Origin: a virus
Direction: 5' to 3' (one strand)
IMG/VR virus record: IMGVR_UViG_3300006931_000029
Coordinates: 157,124 to 221,123 of that record
Length of the DNA stretch: 64,000 nucleotides
Shown here: positions 1 to 7,738 of the stretch, piece by piece
Position numbering within the stretch: the first letter of the stretch is position 1
Layout of the letters: each line of letters begins with the position of its first letter
Position numbers and translations under genes: made by a program
Notes under the pieces: model-generated
Told to the model about the DNA's origin: nothing
Database searches by the model: none
Seen by the model: the letters and a program-made list of their open reading frames with translations, nothing else

Positions 1-283
1 CGATGCACCACGCGTGAAGGACTGGAATGACAGCACCTAGCGCGTAGCCTTCGCAGTAGATGGCGTCGTGCATCATGGCGTAGTTGAGAGCGTTCTTGAA
101 ACATTCCTTCAGCTTGCCAAACTTTGGGAATGATTGGTTCACGGTTCGGCAGTGCAAGCCGTGATCTAGAATGAACTGGCACGAGCTGTGGCCGTTATTG
201 CACAGCTTCTGCATCTCTGCATTGATGCGCAGGTAACCGGCAACGCTGGCGTCGGTCTGAAGTTGCATCGGATACTCTTTCAC
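1..283 (-). CDS. Phage protein of unknown function, C-terminus cut by window edge
   Basis: At least 94 residues are visible and the reading frame is still open at base 1. GTG at 283 overlaps the stop of the upstream gene (GTGA) and has GGAG eight bases before it, so I prefer it to the in-frame ATG at 268. The segment YCEGYALGAVIPVLHAW resembles a recurrent phage family with the pattern 'EGYA...HAW', whose function I do not know. It is the last visible gene of an operon that starts near 3.1 kb. Confidence 0.75.
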   Translation of the reverse strand, partial: MKEYPMQLQTDASVAGYLRINAEMQKLCNNGHSSCQFILDHGLHCRTVNQSFPKFGKLKECFKNALNYAMMHDAIYCEGYALGAVIPVLHAWCI

Positions 284-768
284 GACACGAGCTCCGTGTA
301 TTGCTTGGCGAACAGCGGGTCCATCGTATCCTTGTCAAGCGACCCGTTTTTGTCTGGTACAACGAGTCGAAGGACTGGACGGTCACACTCGGTCGCTTCG
401 ACGAAGCATGTTGGCATCGTAGCAATGTCGGCGTAGACGACGCCGGGAACGTATGGTTGGCCGATGTTTTCCGTAGCGGCGATCCGATACTTCGAAGCGA
501 TGTGGTGGAGAATGCCCATCGCATTTCGCTGGCCGATGTTGATGACGATCTGAACATCGGGAAAACCGAAGGTCTGCTTGAGACCATGCGTGTGAATGTT
601 CACCAATCCAGGAGCGGGACCGCCGTCGATGACAAGATCAATCCAAAACCCGTATCTGGCCACCTGCTCCTCCTGCCATTGACGGACCTGAGCCAGACGC
701 TCTTCGAACGTACCGGGCAAATTGCACATCGCGCACTCGGTTTTCGGTTGAGGAAGATCGGATTTCAT
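280..768 (-). CDS. DUF4262-like protein
   Basis: 162 residues. An N-terminal CxxC (ECAMCNLPG) is followed by a segment pairing 'INIHTHGLKQTFGFP' style residues (NIHTHGLKQTFGFPDVQIVI), which matches the start of DUF4262. That family is widespread in phages and actinobacteria and has no assigned biochemical role. The ATG at 768 overlaps the upstream stop as ATGA, so I chose it over an in-frame GTG at 789 that has no ribosome site. Confidence 0.75.
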   Translation of the reverse strand: MKSDLPQPKTECAMCNLPGTFEERLAQVRQWQEEQVARYGFWIDLVIDGGPAPGLVNIHTHGLKQTFGFPDVQIVINIGQRNAMGILHHIASKYRIAATENIGQPYVPGVVYADIATMPTCFVEATECDRPVLRLVVPDKNGSLDKDTMDPLFAKQYTELVS

Positions 769-1079
769 TTGAGGAATTTCTTCAGCCACTTAGGCTCGTC
801 GTTGGAGTTGATGGGTTTCGAGATGCGTAAAACTTCGGCGTTTGTCGGGTGATCTTGGCGATAGTACCGGTGGGTTTTTCCGCCGTTCGGCCAGTGGACG
901 TCGATGTAGCGGATGAACTTGGTGTCTTTAGATTTCCCGGCGTCTCGGTCAGAGGTGGTGCAGAGGATCGGATGCTGGCCATTTTCGAACTGACCGTTGT
1001 GGTAGTATTCGTAGAGAGCGGCGATTTCTTTGTCAGTAAGCAGGTAGACTATCTTGATGTTTTCTTCGGCGACTCTCAT
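765..1079 (-). CDS. Hypothetical protein, 104 aa
   Basis: A basic, aromatic-rich soluble protein (central HWPNGGKTHRYYRQDHP) with no recognised domain. It starts three bases after the upstream stop and its own stop overlaps the DUF4262 gene, so it is an internal operon member. The charged C-terminus (NDEPKWLKKFLK) may be flexible. Confidence 0.7.
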   Translation of the reverse strand: MRVAEENIKIVYLLTDKEIAALYEYYHNGQFENGQHPILCTTSDRDAGKSKDTKFIRYIDVHWPNGGKTHRYYRQDHPTNAEVLRISKPINSNDEPKWLKKFLK

Positions 1080-1082
1080 TCG

Positions 1083-1517
1083 TTATTTGCGGGGAGGACG
1101 TTCATGGATTGTTTTGAGCTCAGAAGGGACGCGGAGGACTGGAGCTACGTCTTCCAGCGTATGCCCACGGTATTTCCAGGTTGATTTACGGCGACCGTTG
1201 ACGAGTGGAATCTTATCATACGTCCACGACTGGTCGAAAACGTAAACATGAAACACGGACATCTTATTTGCAATCTCCTCAATCGTAGCGCCGAAAGTCG
1301 TGCTCGCGGATTCTTTGTCCTCCCACGGAGTGATGAAGCCGCCGAGAGTAATGCTTTCGACCATGCCCATGCTCACCAGCTTTCCTGCCAAGTCAGCTGT
1401 GTTGAAATCATTCTTCAAGACCGGAGCTACGTGTGTAGGATACCCGTCGAAGTGGAGATAGCATCCTTGATAGATGCCGTCCTTGGTCTTGGCGATGATG
1501 GCGGCGTGCGTACTCAC
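1083..1517 (-). CDS. Conserved phage protein (MSTHA...HFDGYP family)
   Basis: 144 residues. It opens MSTHAAIIAKTKDGIYQGCY and continues HFDGYPTHV, the hallmark of a common phage family in which 'CHWDGYP' follows a short beta-strand. The function is unknown; members are often early genes near the host-takeover region. The start overlaps the preceding stop by four bases. Confidence 0.8.
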   Translation of the reverse strand: MSTHAAIIAKTKDGIYQGCYLHFDGYPTHVAPVLKNDFNTADLAGKLVSMGMVESITLGGFITPWEDKESASTTFGATIEEIANKMSVFHVYVFDQSWTYDKIPLVNGRRKSTWKYRGHTLEDVAPVLRVPSELKTIHERPPRK

Positions 1518-1768
1518 GCGATTTCAGCGGCTCGGTCGAGGCGTGACGCGATGAGGTTTAAGGCTTGATCCCGAAGCTTGTCGAAGATCATGACGCGCTT
1601 GCTACGCGCAGCGCTGGTTTCCAAGCAGTCAGCGTTAAGGCAAGCCGGAATCTTCTTTGTTGGCCACGCCTTTTGATGAAAATACCGGATGACGCTGTAG
1701 TCTAGGACGTTGAAAGGCCTAGCGGTCGGTTGCCACAGCAGGATTTCGATAGCGAGTTTAGTGTTCAT
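1514..1768 (-). CDS. Hypothetical protein, 84 aa
   Basis: ATG at 1768 overlaps the stop of the 30-residue membrane peptide upstream (ATGA). The open frame extends further upstream, but that part lies inside the peptide gene. Contains MNTKLAIEILLWQPTARPF and a Cys pair (ACLNADCLE). No family recognised. Confidence 0.65.
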   Translation of the reverse strand: MNTKLAIEILLWQPTARPFNVLDYSVIRYFHQKAWPTKKIPACLNADCLETSAARSKRVMIFDKLRDQALNLIASRLDRAAEIA

Positions 1769-1857
1769 TTGAAGAATTTGAACCACATGCCGGCGACGGT
1801 CGCGAAAGCGACGACAAGCATGAGAGTTAGTACGCCGACGATTGCCAGTGGATGCAT
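1765..1857 (-). CDS. 30-residue single-pass membrane peptide
   Basis: Reads MHPLAIVGVLTLMLVVAFAT then VAGMWFKFFK. A hydrophobic helix of about 22 residues ends in a basic/aromatic tail, so it should sit in the inner membrane with its C-terminus in the cytoplasm. It starts two bases after the S24-like gene and its stop is ATGA-coupled to the next gene. It is one of three such micropeptides in the window (others at 34812 and 36139). Confidence 0.65.
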   Translation of the reverse strand: MHPLAIVGVLTLMLVVAFATVAGMWFKFFK

Positions 1858-1859
1858 GG

Positions 1860-2156
1860 TTATGAGGCAATGGCGGTTACTCGGCCGTAGATGGACGTCG
1901 TCCAGCCGTTAGTTTTTCCTTTGTTGTTGCCGATGAGAAAGCGATCGCCTTGAACTGCCTTGACGAGATGGAGGTATTGGAATCCGTTTACTTTGCAGAG
2001 AACCACGTCGCCCTTCTTGACTAATTCCAGCGCGACAGGTTCGACGGTGACCAATTGGCCGGACTCCACTTTGCCGGCCATTGAACCACCACGAGGACGG
2101 AACTGGACGGTCTTTCCAGCCTTAAGGTCGGCGATGTATGAAGTTGCCCAACTCAT
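1860..2156 (-). CDS. S24/S26 peptidase-like protein
   Basis: 98 residues. The core RPRGGSMAGKVESGQLVTV places a serine (Ser25) in the GxSM motif of the LexA/signal-peptidase fold, followed by VKKGDVVLCKV, a His-Leu-Val-Lys66 segment that could supply the general base, and IGNNKGKTNGW. Stand-alone phage members of this fold usually lack a DNA-binding domain, as here, and their targets are unknown. ATG at 2156 is ATGA-coupled to the upstream gene; the longer in-frame extension is non-coding in character. Confidence 0.75.
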   Translation of the reverse strand: MSWATSYIADLKAGKTVQFRPRGGSMAGKVESGQLVTVEPVALELVKKGDVVLCKVNGFQYLHLVKAVQGDRFLIGNNKGKTNGWTTSIYGRVTAIAS

Positions 2157-2341
2157 GGCTTGAATCCTTTTGGAACGTGGATGGTAACTCTCGACCCTCT
2201 GTAGTCGAACCAGAATTTGCCGCCGCAATTGATGAAATACCCAGCGCGGTTCTTGCGCAGACCAGCCACGTATGTCGTGAGAGACTTACGGTCTGGTTCC
2301 GGCAGAGCCGGAACGACGTCGAGTTTAAGTCGCGCGATCAT
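2153..2341 (-). CDS. Hypothetical small basic protein, 62 aa
   Basis: A short beta-rich protein (GYFINCGGKFWFDYRGSRV), coupled by ATGA overlaps at both ends. The tandem aromatic/glycine pattern suggests a small barrel, but I recognise no family. Confidence 0.65.
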   Translation of the reverse strand: MIARLKLDVVPALPEPDRKSLTTYVAGLRKNRAGYFINCGGKFWFDYRGSRVTIHVPKGFKP

Positions 2342-2676
2342 TTGGTCACAACGGTCACTGGATAAACGGTCACCTCGGCATACGTTTCGCCGCCGACCTT
2401 AGCCGTGATGACAGTTGCAATGCCGTCCTCGTTGACATTGACGTTGACTTCGTAAGCAATGTTGTCAACTGCGTCGTCATGGAACTGGCTGTTGTGCTCC
2501 TCGGCAGATGTCTGAAGTTGCTCTCTAGCGTATGCAACAGCGTCTGTTTGCGCGCCTTGGAAGACGGTGTTTCTTGAACCTTTGAGCTCGGCGATTTCTT
2601 GGTCGCTGAGGTCTGAATAGTCGCCGTTGAGGTCGTCGACGAGAACGATCTGCCACAGTTCGGGTTTGGTTTTCAT
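2338..2676 (-). CDS. Hypothetical acidic protein, 112 aa
   Basis: Acidic N-terminus (DDLNGDYSDLSDQEIAELKG), a helical middle and a beta-rich C-terminus ending VTVYPVTVVTK. ATGA overlaps at both ends show it is an internal operon gene. Function unknown. Confidence 0.7.
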   Translation of the reverse strand: MKTKPELWQIVLVDDLNGDYSDLSDQEIAELKGSRNTVFQGAQTDAVAYAREQLQTSAEEHNSQFHDDAVDNIAYEVNVNVNEDGIATVITAKVGGETYAEVTVYPVTVVTK

Positions 2677-3131
2677 TCGGCGTGGGTAGCGGGTTTCATG
2701 GAGCGGACAAGGTCTTCACGATCGAACAGGGTCGGCGCAGCGTCGAGCTTGGCGAGAAGTTCTTCGTCCTTCAGAAGGATCGACCAGCCACAAGGCAGGC
2801 AGACAGCCATCCACGTCTGACCATCGCAGAAATCGACCTCGACAACGTCGCCGACCGACAACGACCGGCAGCGATTGCCGTCGTCCGCCCAGATCGCCTC
2901 ACGTTCGTTCTGCCGAGTAGGGTCGTTGGAGACGCTGAAGAACTCTCTGGCGAAGGCGCCGGTGACCGCAACCTTTGCTACTGGGTTGATTCCGTCCATG
3001 AGGCTGAAGAAGTACCGCGCCGACGGCTGGAGCTTCACCACGCGGCTTGGAAGTTCGGCACGTGGACAACCGAAGAGACGCGCCCGGACTTCAGGCACCA
3101 CTGCTGAACGAAGAGGAGCTGGAGAGTTCAT
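2673..3131 (-). CDS. First gene of the left operon, hypothetical protein, 152 aa
   Basis: ATG at 3131 was chosen because the TTTACA/TTGGAT promoter-like element lies six bases upstream. The in-frame extension to 3212 runs through that promoter and into a terminator. Contains RCRSLSVGDVVEVDF followed by WMAVCLPCGWSILL, a pattern seen in other small phage early proteins in which 'RSLSVGDVV' precedes a glycine-tryptophan strand. Function unknown. Confidence 0.75.
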   Translation of the reverse strand: MNSPAPLRSAVVPEVRARLFGCPRAELPSRVVKLQPSARYFFSLMDGINPVAKVAVTGAFAREFFSVSNDPTRQNEREAIWADDGNRCRSLSVGDVVEVDFCDGQTWMAVCLPCGWSILLKDEELLAKLDAAPTLFDREDLVRSMKPATHAE

Positions 3132-3137
3132 GAGCCC

Positions 3138-3166
3138 ATCCAACCCACTTTGGATGGAAATGTAAA
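3138..3166 (-). promoter_or_regulatory. Leaderless-type promoter of the left operon
   Basis: TTTACA at 3161-3166 and TTGGAT at 3138-3143 are separated by 17 bases containing AAAGTGG. Six bases separate the -10-like box from the ATG at 3131, so the predicted start site falls at or next to the start codon. Confidence 0.65.
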
Positions 3167-3190
3167 CAAAAAAGTGTTGAAAAAATGAGC

Positions 3191-3226
3191 ATAAAAAAGC
3201 CGCCCTCCCCACACGGGAGGGCGGCC
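3191..3226 (-). terminator. Rho-independent terminator
   Basis: A perfect 11-bp stem (3199-3209 with 3215-3225, GC-rich) with a five-base loop, followed on the minus strand by six T. It ends transcription from the PEP-CTERM gene and insulates the left operon promoter just downstream. Confidence 0.9.
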
Positions 3227-3272
3227 CATCTATCGTCGGCGGCTAACTTTCGAAGGATTTCCGCCGAATTGG

Positions 3273-4028
3273 TTAGGCTAGGGCCGCGCTGCGCTGCCGC
3301 ATGCGGTGAAGCTTGACCAGGCCCAGCAAGAAGAAGCCAGCAGCCAAGCCATAGGTGCCGGGCTCAGGAACTGGCACGATGCCGACCGGTTGGTTGTTGA
3401 TCCGAACACCGAACACACCATCATCGAAGTCCTGAAGGCCGGGGCTGATTTGCCCGCGGTCATCAATACCGAAGATGTAGTAGGTGAAGTTGATGTCGGA
3501 GGCCGTAAATGTCGTCCAGTGAAGGATGTCATCCATCGCATACTTCACTCCGTCCGTTGACGTGTCTTGATGCCAGAAAACCAAGTCGGTTGCCGCGTTA
3601 GCACCGATGCGCCACGTTAGCGTGGAGCCGGCGCCGTAGTTGGCGTAGAGGACCTGATTGCTTGCACCGAGAAGAGACGATTCTGACCCGATGTTGTTTG
3701 CATCCGAGCTGTCCTTTGCGAGGAAAACTACGTCGGCGAAGAAGCCGGCGCCAACCTGTAGGTCCGATGGGGAGGTCGGATCAAGGTTCGGGATGTTGTT
3801 GAATGTGAGGCCTGCGTAGTTGAACGTGTGAATCTGGCCGTCGAAGTCCGGCACCGGTTGAAAGGTACCGAGATTCAAAAGCGTACTGTTCACGAACGCC
3901 GCATCCGCCTTCATCGCCGAGAACGGCGCGATAGCGGTATTGGACGAGCTGTAGATCAACTGAGCATGGGCAGAACTGGCGCAAAGCGCCAGAACGAGAC
4001 TAAGCAACTGCAGTGCGTTCTTTTTCAT
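3273..4028 (-). CDS. Secreted PEP-CTERM-anchored protein
   Basis: 251 residues. Residues 1-22 are a signal peptide (MKKNALQLLSLVLALCASSA, then HAQ as a cleavage site). The middle is a beta-rich domain with DDRGQISPG and DDGVFGVRI. The C-terminus is a textbook PEP-CTERM signal: VPVPEPGTYGLAAGFFLLGL, then basic residues KLHRMRQR. In characterised hosts the exosortase/archaeosortase family recognises this tail and processes the protein for the cell surface or EPS matrix. A strong terminator follows. No exosortase gene is visible here, so host machinery is inferred. PEP-CTERM proteins in phage genomes are unusual. Confidence 0.9.
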   Translation of the reverse strand: MKKNALQLLSLVLALCASSAHAQLIYSSSNTAIAPFSAMKADAAFVNSTLLNLGTFQPVPDFDGQIHTFNYAGLTFNNIPNLDPTSPSDLQVGAGFFADVVFLAKDSSDANNIGSESSLLGASNQVLYANYGAGSTLTWRIGANAATDLVFWHQDTSTDGVKYAMDDILHWTTFTASDINFTYYIFGIDDRGQISPGLQDFDDGVFGVRINNQPVGIVPVPEPGTYGLAAGFFLLGLVKLHRMRQRSAALA

Positions 4029-4061
4029 ATATGGTGTGATTCCCCGTATCTCTACGGAAAC

Positions 4062-4874
4062 TTAGAAGGCAGCGATGTCTGCTACCCATGGTGGCGCCAT
4101 GTTGATCCTGATCTCGGTCAAGTTCACCGACGCCATGGAGCCGAAATACTTCGGCACGCCATTGACGACGATGAACACAGGTGACCCTGAGTCACCAGCT
4201 TGAACGACCACAGGCGCCGTAGATTTGTTGCTCGCGGTGGCGACCCAACCAGCGCCGCTTGCGAAGGCGTACTTCAACAGCGTTTTGCCGGCGATTGGAC
4301 GCGTGAGACTGCCAAGACCGAATGCGACAACCTCGCGGCTCACGTACTTGTCGGCAGACTCGAGAGGAGCGATAGCGGCTGGCTTCACTCCGAGAATGTT
4401 GCGATCAAGCTGATAGCACTCGAAGTCGTCTTTCGTGAAGATGACCTTGCTGATGATCGCGACCTCGCCGCCGAAGGCGACCTTCAACCCGATGTAAGGA
4501 GCGAACGGAGCGTTGTTGTAGTGGTGAGCTGCAGCGATGACGTTCGGACGAACCAAAGCGCAGAGACGAATCTGACCACCCGGATTGATGATGCCGACTG
4601 AATCGTAGCTGTTCACCAGCGTGGTTCCACTCGTGATCAGAACCTCGGTTGGGGGTGGCTGAACGTACACGTCTGTCGTGTATGAAGGGAACGTAACCAT
4701 GACGCCGTCTTTCACCACGGGCGGCGGGAAGACAGTCACGGTTTGCTTGACCGGGTCTGGAGTGACCAGGACTTTTGTTGACGTACCAGCTGTGGACGTG
4801 ATACCGAAAAAGCTCGGGTTCAGTCCGCCGTTTGCAAGCAGTTCGTTAGCAGTTGTTGCGTTTTGAATAATCAT
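4062..4874 (-). CDS. Chymotrypsin-fold serine protease
   Basis: 270 residues. A full catalytic triad can be read: His117 in NVIAAAHHYN, Asp150 in FTKDDFECY and Ser229 in QAGDSGSPVF, the GDSGSP motif of the PA clan. An N-terminal Thr/Pro-rich stretch (about residues 28-85, with FPPPVV and VQPPPTEV) could be a linker or virion-attachment arm; no classical signal peptide is seen. It lies directly upstream of the PEP-CTERM gene. Possible roles are virion maturation or cleavage of host-surface proteins. The fold call is strong; the substrate is unknown. Confidence 0.85.
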   Translation of the reverse strand: MIIQNATTANELLANGGLNPSFFGITSTAGTSTKVLVTPDPVKQTVTVFPPPVVKDGVMVTFPSYTTDVYVQPPPTEVLITSGTTLVNSYDSVGIINPGGQIRLCALVRPNVIAAAHHYNNAPFAPYIGLKVAFGGEVAIISKVIFTKDDFECYQLDRNILGVKPAAIAPLESADKYVSREVVAFGLGSLTRPIAGKTLLKYAFASGAGWVATASNKSTAPVVVQAGDSGSPVFIVVNGVPKYFGSMASVNLTEIRINMAPPWVADIAAF

Positions 4875-4898
4875 GGTTATGGTGGGAGGACCTATCTA

Positions 4899-5786
4899 CT
4901 AGGCATTAACCTCCGCCATTTTGCTGCGAACCTTGTTAGTCATTTTGCTCCGAAGCTTAATTTGCTTCGACCACAACCAGCATCGAATACGATCAGGAAA
5001 ATTCACGGCTCTCAGCCAGAACCGGTAGAAAGGAGTGACATACTTCCATTCGCCGAGTGGGCGAGACGGGAGGTGGTTCAGCTTCTTGATGAGACGAAGC
5101 ATGCGATCGTCATCACGTTCTCTCGACGAGCACAAGTTAGCCGCACAGAGTTCTGCGCCGTGCGCAAGCGACAACAACCAAAGGTGTTCGTATCCTGCGG
5201 GGCTGAGAATGTGGTCGATTGACCGCTCGCTCAAACAACCACTCATCTTCAAGATGGTTTGCTTGAGTGGGAACTTACGCGAAGAGAATAGGTCAGTGCC
5301 GATGATAGTCATGCGCGGTGCATCGGGTTTCTGCCATGCGTCCAACGTCTGCTCTGAGCAGCGGATCAGGACGTCGAGAGCCTCGAGAGAGGAGAAACCG
5401 ACCACCGAATTGTTTGTGAGGAGACCAGAACTCCAGTCGTTCATCTTGAAGACTTCGCGGGCACAGGCTGCACGGTTTGCCTTAGGCACAGGCAGCTTGA
5501 AGTCCTGACGATTCCAAACCAGCACGTCGGAGTCGACCCAGTAGACCGCCTCGTAGAGTCCGGTCTTGAGGTGTGACCGAACAAGCTGAAGACGACAGAT
5601 GTCCGAGCGGGTAACCTTGGTGAAAGGAGCGCGGCAGTATTGCTTCGCGAAGTCGAACAGTTCGTCACCGACGTAGAGGTACTTGTAACCGCGGATGAAC
5701 GCCCACGTCTTCACGCTGCTCATGCACGCTTGAACCCAAGCTGCAGGGTTCGGACGGCTCGACTGGAGGACAAGGATTGGCTTCAT
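4899..5786 (-). CDS. GT-A-fold glycosyltransferase
   Basis: 295 residues. The N-terminus (MKPILVLQSS) starts a Rossmann-like strand, and VYWVDSDVLVWN carries the metal-binding DxD (Asp85-Ser-Asp87). Further on, 'TIIGTDLFSSRKFPL' resembles the acceptor half of GT-A enzymes. The basic C-terminus (KQIKLRSKMTNKVRSKM) could contact membrane or nucleic acid. Phage enzymes of this class add sugars to DNA, virion proteins or host glycans; nothing here decides which. It is one of three glycosyltransferases in the window. Confidence 0.75.
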   Translation of the reverse strand: MKPILVLQSSRPNPAAWVQACMSSVKTWAFIRGYKYLYVGDELFDFAKQYCRAPFTKVTRSDICRLQLVRSHLKTGLYEAVYWVDSDVLVWNRQDFKLPVPKANRAACAREVFKMNDWSSGLLTNNSVVGFSSLEALDVLIRCSEQTLDAWQKPDAPRMTIIGTDLFSSRKFPLKQTILKMSGCLSERSIDHILSPAGYEHLWLLSLAHGAELCAANLCSSRERDDDRMLRLIKKLNHLPSRPLGEWKYVTPFYRFWLRAVNFPDRIRCWLWSKQIKLRSKMTNKVRSKMAEVNA

Positions 5787-5789
5787 GGG

Positions 5790-6050
5790 TTAATCTCGGT
5801 TGAGTGCTGAAAGCATCATCTTTTTCGCTTCTTCGAACTTGAGCTTACCAGCTTCCGTCTCACCCTTCTCGACCAGTTTAACGGCTTCGAGATGGACGCG
5901 AATGGCGAGAAGCGCTTTGTCGGCTCCCATCTCGTTCGCGATGATCGCAGCAGCGATGTCCCGGTCTTGGGGCGTCCAAGACGTCGAGTGCCCGAGTCGC
6001 ACCAAGATGCGATCTGCAGACTTTACGGCTCTAGTTGGTAGAATGGCCAT
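5790..6050 (-). CDS. Hypothetical helical protein, 86 aa
   Basis: Mostly amphipathic helices (KALLAIRVHLEAVKLVEKGE), suggesting a small helical bundle. Three bases separate it from the glycosyltransferase. No family recognised. Confidence 0.65.
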   Translation of the reverse strand: MAILPTRAVKSADRILVRLGHSTSWTPQDRDIAAAIIANEMGADKALLAIRVHLEAVKLVEKGETEAGKLKFEEAKKMMLSALNRD

Positions 6051-6117
6051 TGTTTTGTCCGTGTCGCATTAGCGCGGACGATTGACACCTGTTGTAGACT
6101 TTCGATCCATGCGAAAT

Positions 6118-6160
6118 ATCACAATGTCAAAAAACGATAAAGTAAACATCAAAATGTAAA
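6118..6160 (-). promoter_or_regulatory. Promoter region of the 6.05 kb gene
   Basis: Two -35-like boxes lie in tandem, TTTACA at 6155-6160 and TTTACT at 6141-6146. The second is 17 bases from TGTGAT at 6118-6123. Seven bases later is an ATG at 6110 opening a 13-codon reading frame that ends 18 bases before the first real gene. The ATG spacing matches the leaderless elements elsewhere. The rest of 6051-6210 holds no other gene that I can support. Confidence 0.45.
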
Positions 6161-6210
6161 CAATTTTCGTTAAGAACTCGCTTCAGTTCATGCCGCTGAC
6201 TGGTGCAACT

Positions 6211-6819
6211 TCAGCCGAAAGCCGATTGGGCCGCTGGTTTCTTGCCATGAAGCATAGCACGAAGGTCTACAATCCGCTCCTTGTGACGTTTTATTTTCGT
6301 GTGACACTCCGACTCTGCCGTCGCATACATGTCCATTTGTACCTCTCGCATCCACACGCGAAGGTCGTCGTTTTTGTAGACGAACTCGAGACGCGTAAAA
6401 GCTGGATTGTGAGGCTGTAGTTCGGCTCGTTCGACGTAGAGGTTGGTGAACCGACTCGGGATGCTGATGTCCACTGTCACGCGCTTGTTCTCTTCCTCTT
6501 CGCAGTCAGCGAGAATGATGCTGTAAGTCGCCGTGATGACGCGAGGTGAACTGAAGTCGATTGAGTTTTTGTCCTGCTTCTCGTGATGACCAAGACGAAC
6601 TTTTTCGAGACTGATCGGTCCGCTCCCTCGGCTGTACGCGAACGCCAATCCCCTCGGCATTACAAACAGCCATCCATCTTCAATCGCCTTACGAATGGCG
6701 TAGTCAAGGTTCGTGCCACGAAATTTCTTGTTCAGAGTTTCGGCGGCGAGAAGCGTTTGGGCGAAAGCACCTGGCGCTGATTTGAAGACGATGGGTCTGG
6801 CTTTGGGTTTCTTGCTCAT
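6211..6819 (-). CDS. Hypothetical protein, 202 aa
   Basis: N-terminus MSKKPKARPIVFKSAPGAFA, a central beta-rich region (VTVDISIPSRFTNLYVERAEL) and a helical, basic C-terminus (CHTKIKRHKERIVDLRAML). Looks like a soluble two-domain protein. I recognise no family. Confidence 0.65.
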   Translation of the reverse strand: MSKKPKARPIVFKSAPGAFAQTLLAAETLNKKFRGTNLDYAIRKAIEDGWLFVMPRGLAFAYSRGSGPISLEKVRLGHHEKQDKNSIDFSSPRVITATYSIILADCEEEENKRVTVDISIPSRFTNLYVERAELQPHNPAFTRLEFVYKNDDLRVWMREVQMDMYATAESECHTKIKRHKERIVDLRAMLHGKKPAAQSAFG

Positions 6820-6838
6820 AGTGGTTTAGGCGACGATG

Positions 6839-7147
6839 TTAGTCTCCGTTTGCGTCGAAGGAAAGTTCAAGGATTCTGCCGCACCAACGGCACGCGTACC
6901 AGACGCTGCCTTTGTGACGCAGCCAAATCAGCCGGTTGATTCGACGAGAAAGGACGCGGCGTTTCGCAGTGGTTCTGACAGTGGTTTCTACTACCACGAA
7001 CCTGGTAGGGCGATGATCAAGCTCGTAGTCGGGATGTTGTTTGACTCGGTTACGAATCGTGGAAACATTCGAACGAACGTCAACCAAGAGCTGCTTGATT
7101 GCAAGAAGGAGGCGGCGGTTGTTAAGATCGTGCTTGTGGTCGCTCAT
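6839..7147 (-). CDS. Hypothetical basic protein, 102 aa
   Basis: Strongly basic with an isolated CRWCGR pair near the C-terminus, perhaps half of a zinc site. ATGA-coupled to the upstream gene. The opposite-strand open frame across this region is longer but lacks coupling and domain content. Confidence 0.6.
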   Translation of the reverse strand: MSDHKHDLNNRRLLLAIKQLLVDVRSNVSTIRNRVKQHPDYELDHRPTRFVVVETTVRTTAKRRVLSRRINRLIWLRHKGSVWYACRWCGRILELSFDANGD

Positions 7148-7566
7148 GCTAGTTTCCTCGGGTATTTGGCCAGCATTGCAGGCATGAGTTTGATATTAGC
7201 CGATGAATTGGCCGGATCATGCCACGCCATGAACTCTCGCACCTCCATGCAGTCGATGTCTGTTCGACCTTCAACTGACGCACGCGCGGCGATGACGTCC
7301 GGGCTGGATTCCGGGTAAGCGTCCACTCGTTTTGGTGCAAGAAATTTGTTGGCCATCGTGAGACCGCCGAGACAGAGCTTAGCGTTCTTGGCCGCCTTCT
7401 CTTCCCAGTCCGGCTTGCGATAGTCGATCTTCGTGTGACAGAAAAATGGGAAGTTGCGCCACAGATTCTCCAAGACCGTCTGCGGCGTGTAGTCGCCAAG
7501 ATAGGATGGCAATGCCGTGTGACGGAACGGACACGCCGGACACTGGACTTTGCAGGGCTTATTCAT
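7144..7566 (-). CDS. Cys-rich CPFR family phage protein
   Basis: 140 residues opening MNKPCKVQCPACPFRHTALP, then SYLGDYTP and FFCHTKIDY. The combination 'CPFR...YLGD...F.CH' marks a common phage family likely to bind a metal cluster through the N-terminal cysteines and the later Cys-His pair. Function unknown. ATGA overlaps at both ends. Confidence 0.75.
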   Translation of the reverse strand: MNKPCKVQCPACPFRHTALPSYLGDYTPQTVLENLWRNFPFFCHTKIDYRKPDWEEKAAKNAKLCLGGLTMANKFLAPKRVDAYPESSPDVIAARASVEGRTDIDCMEVREFMAWHDPANSSANIKLMPAMLAKYPRKLA

Positions 7567-7736
7567 CCGCGGCTGAGAATGAACGTCAGCTCGGCAATGT
7601 GACGTTCGGTCGATTCGGCGATACAGATTGCTTGGAATCGCGTGATGTCGGATTTTGTCTTGTCGTTTCCGGCTTCGCGCATGAGCTTAGCGAACGCGCG
7701 TTGACTCTCCAGGTACTCTGCCATTTTGGTGTCCAT
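7563..7736 (-). CDS. Small hypothetical protein, 57 aa
   Basis: Reads from MDTKMAEYLESQRAFAKLMR to AELTFILSRG. It fills the gap between its neighbours exactly and its stop is ATGA-coupled to the CPFR gene, which is strong evidence that it is translated. Mostly helical; no family recognised. Confidence 0.65.
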   Translation of the reverse strand: MDTKMAEYLESQRAFAKLMREAGNDKTKSDITRFQAICIAESTERHIAELTFILSRG

Positions 7737-7738
7737 GG

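Noticed and set aside
301-852. Plus-strand 183-codon frame near the left edge
   Set aside because: It overlaps the DUF4262 gene on the minus strand and has no ribosome site or family match.
3273-4028. An exosortase next to the PEP-CTERM gene
   Set aside because: No multi-helix protein with the Cys/Arg/His active site is visible in the window.
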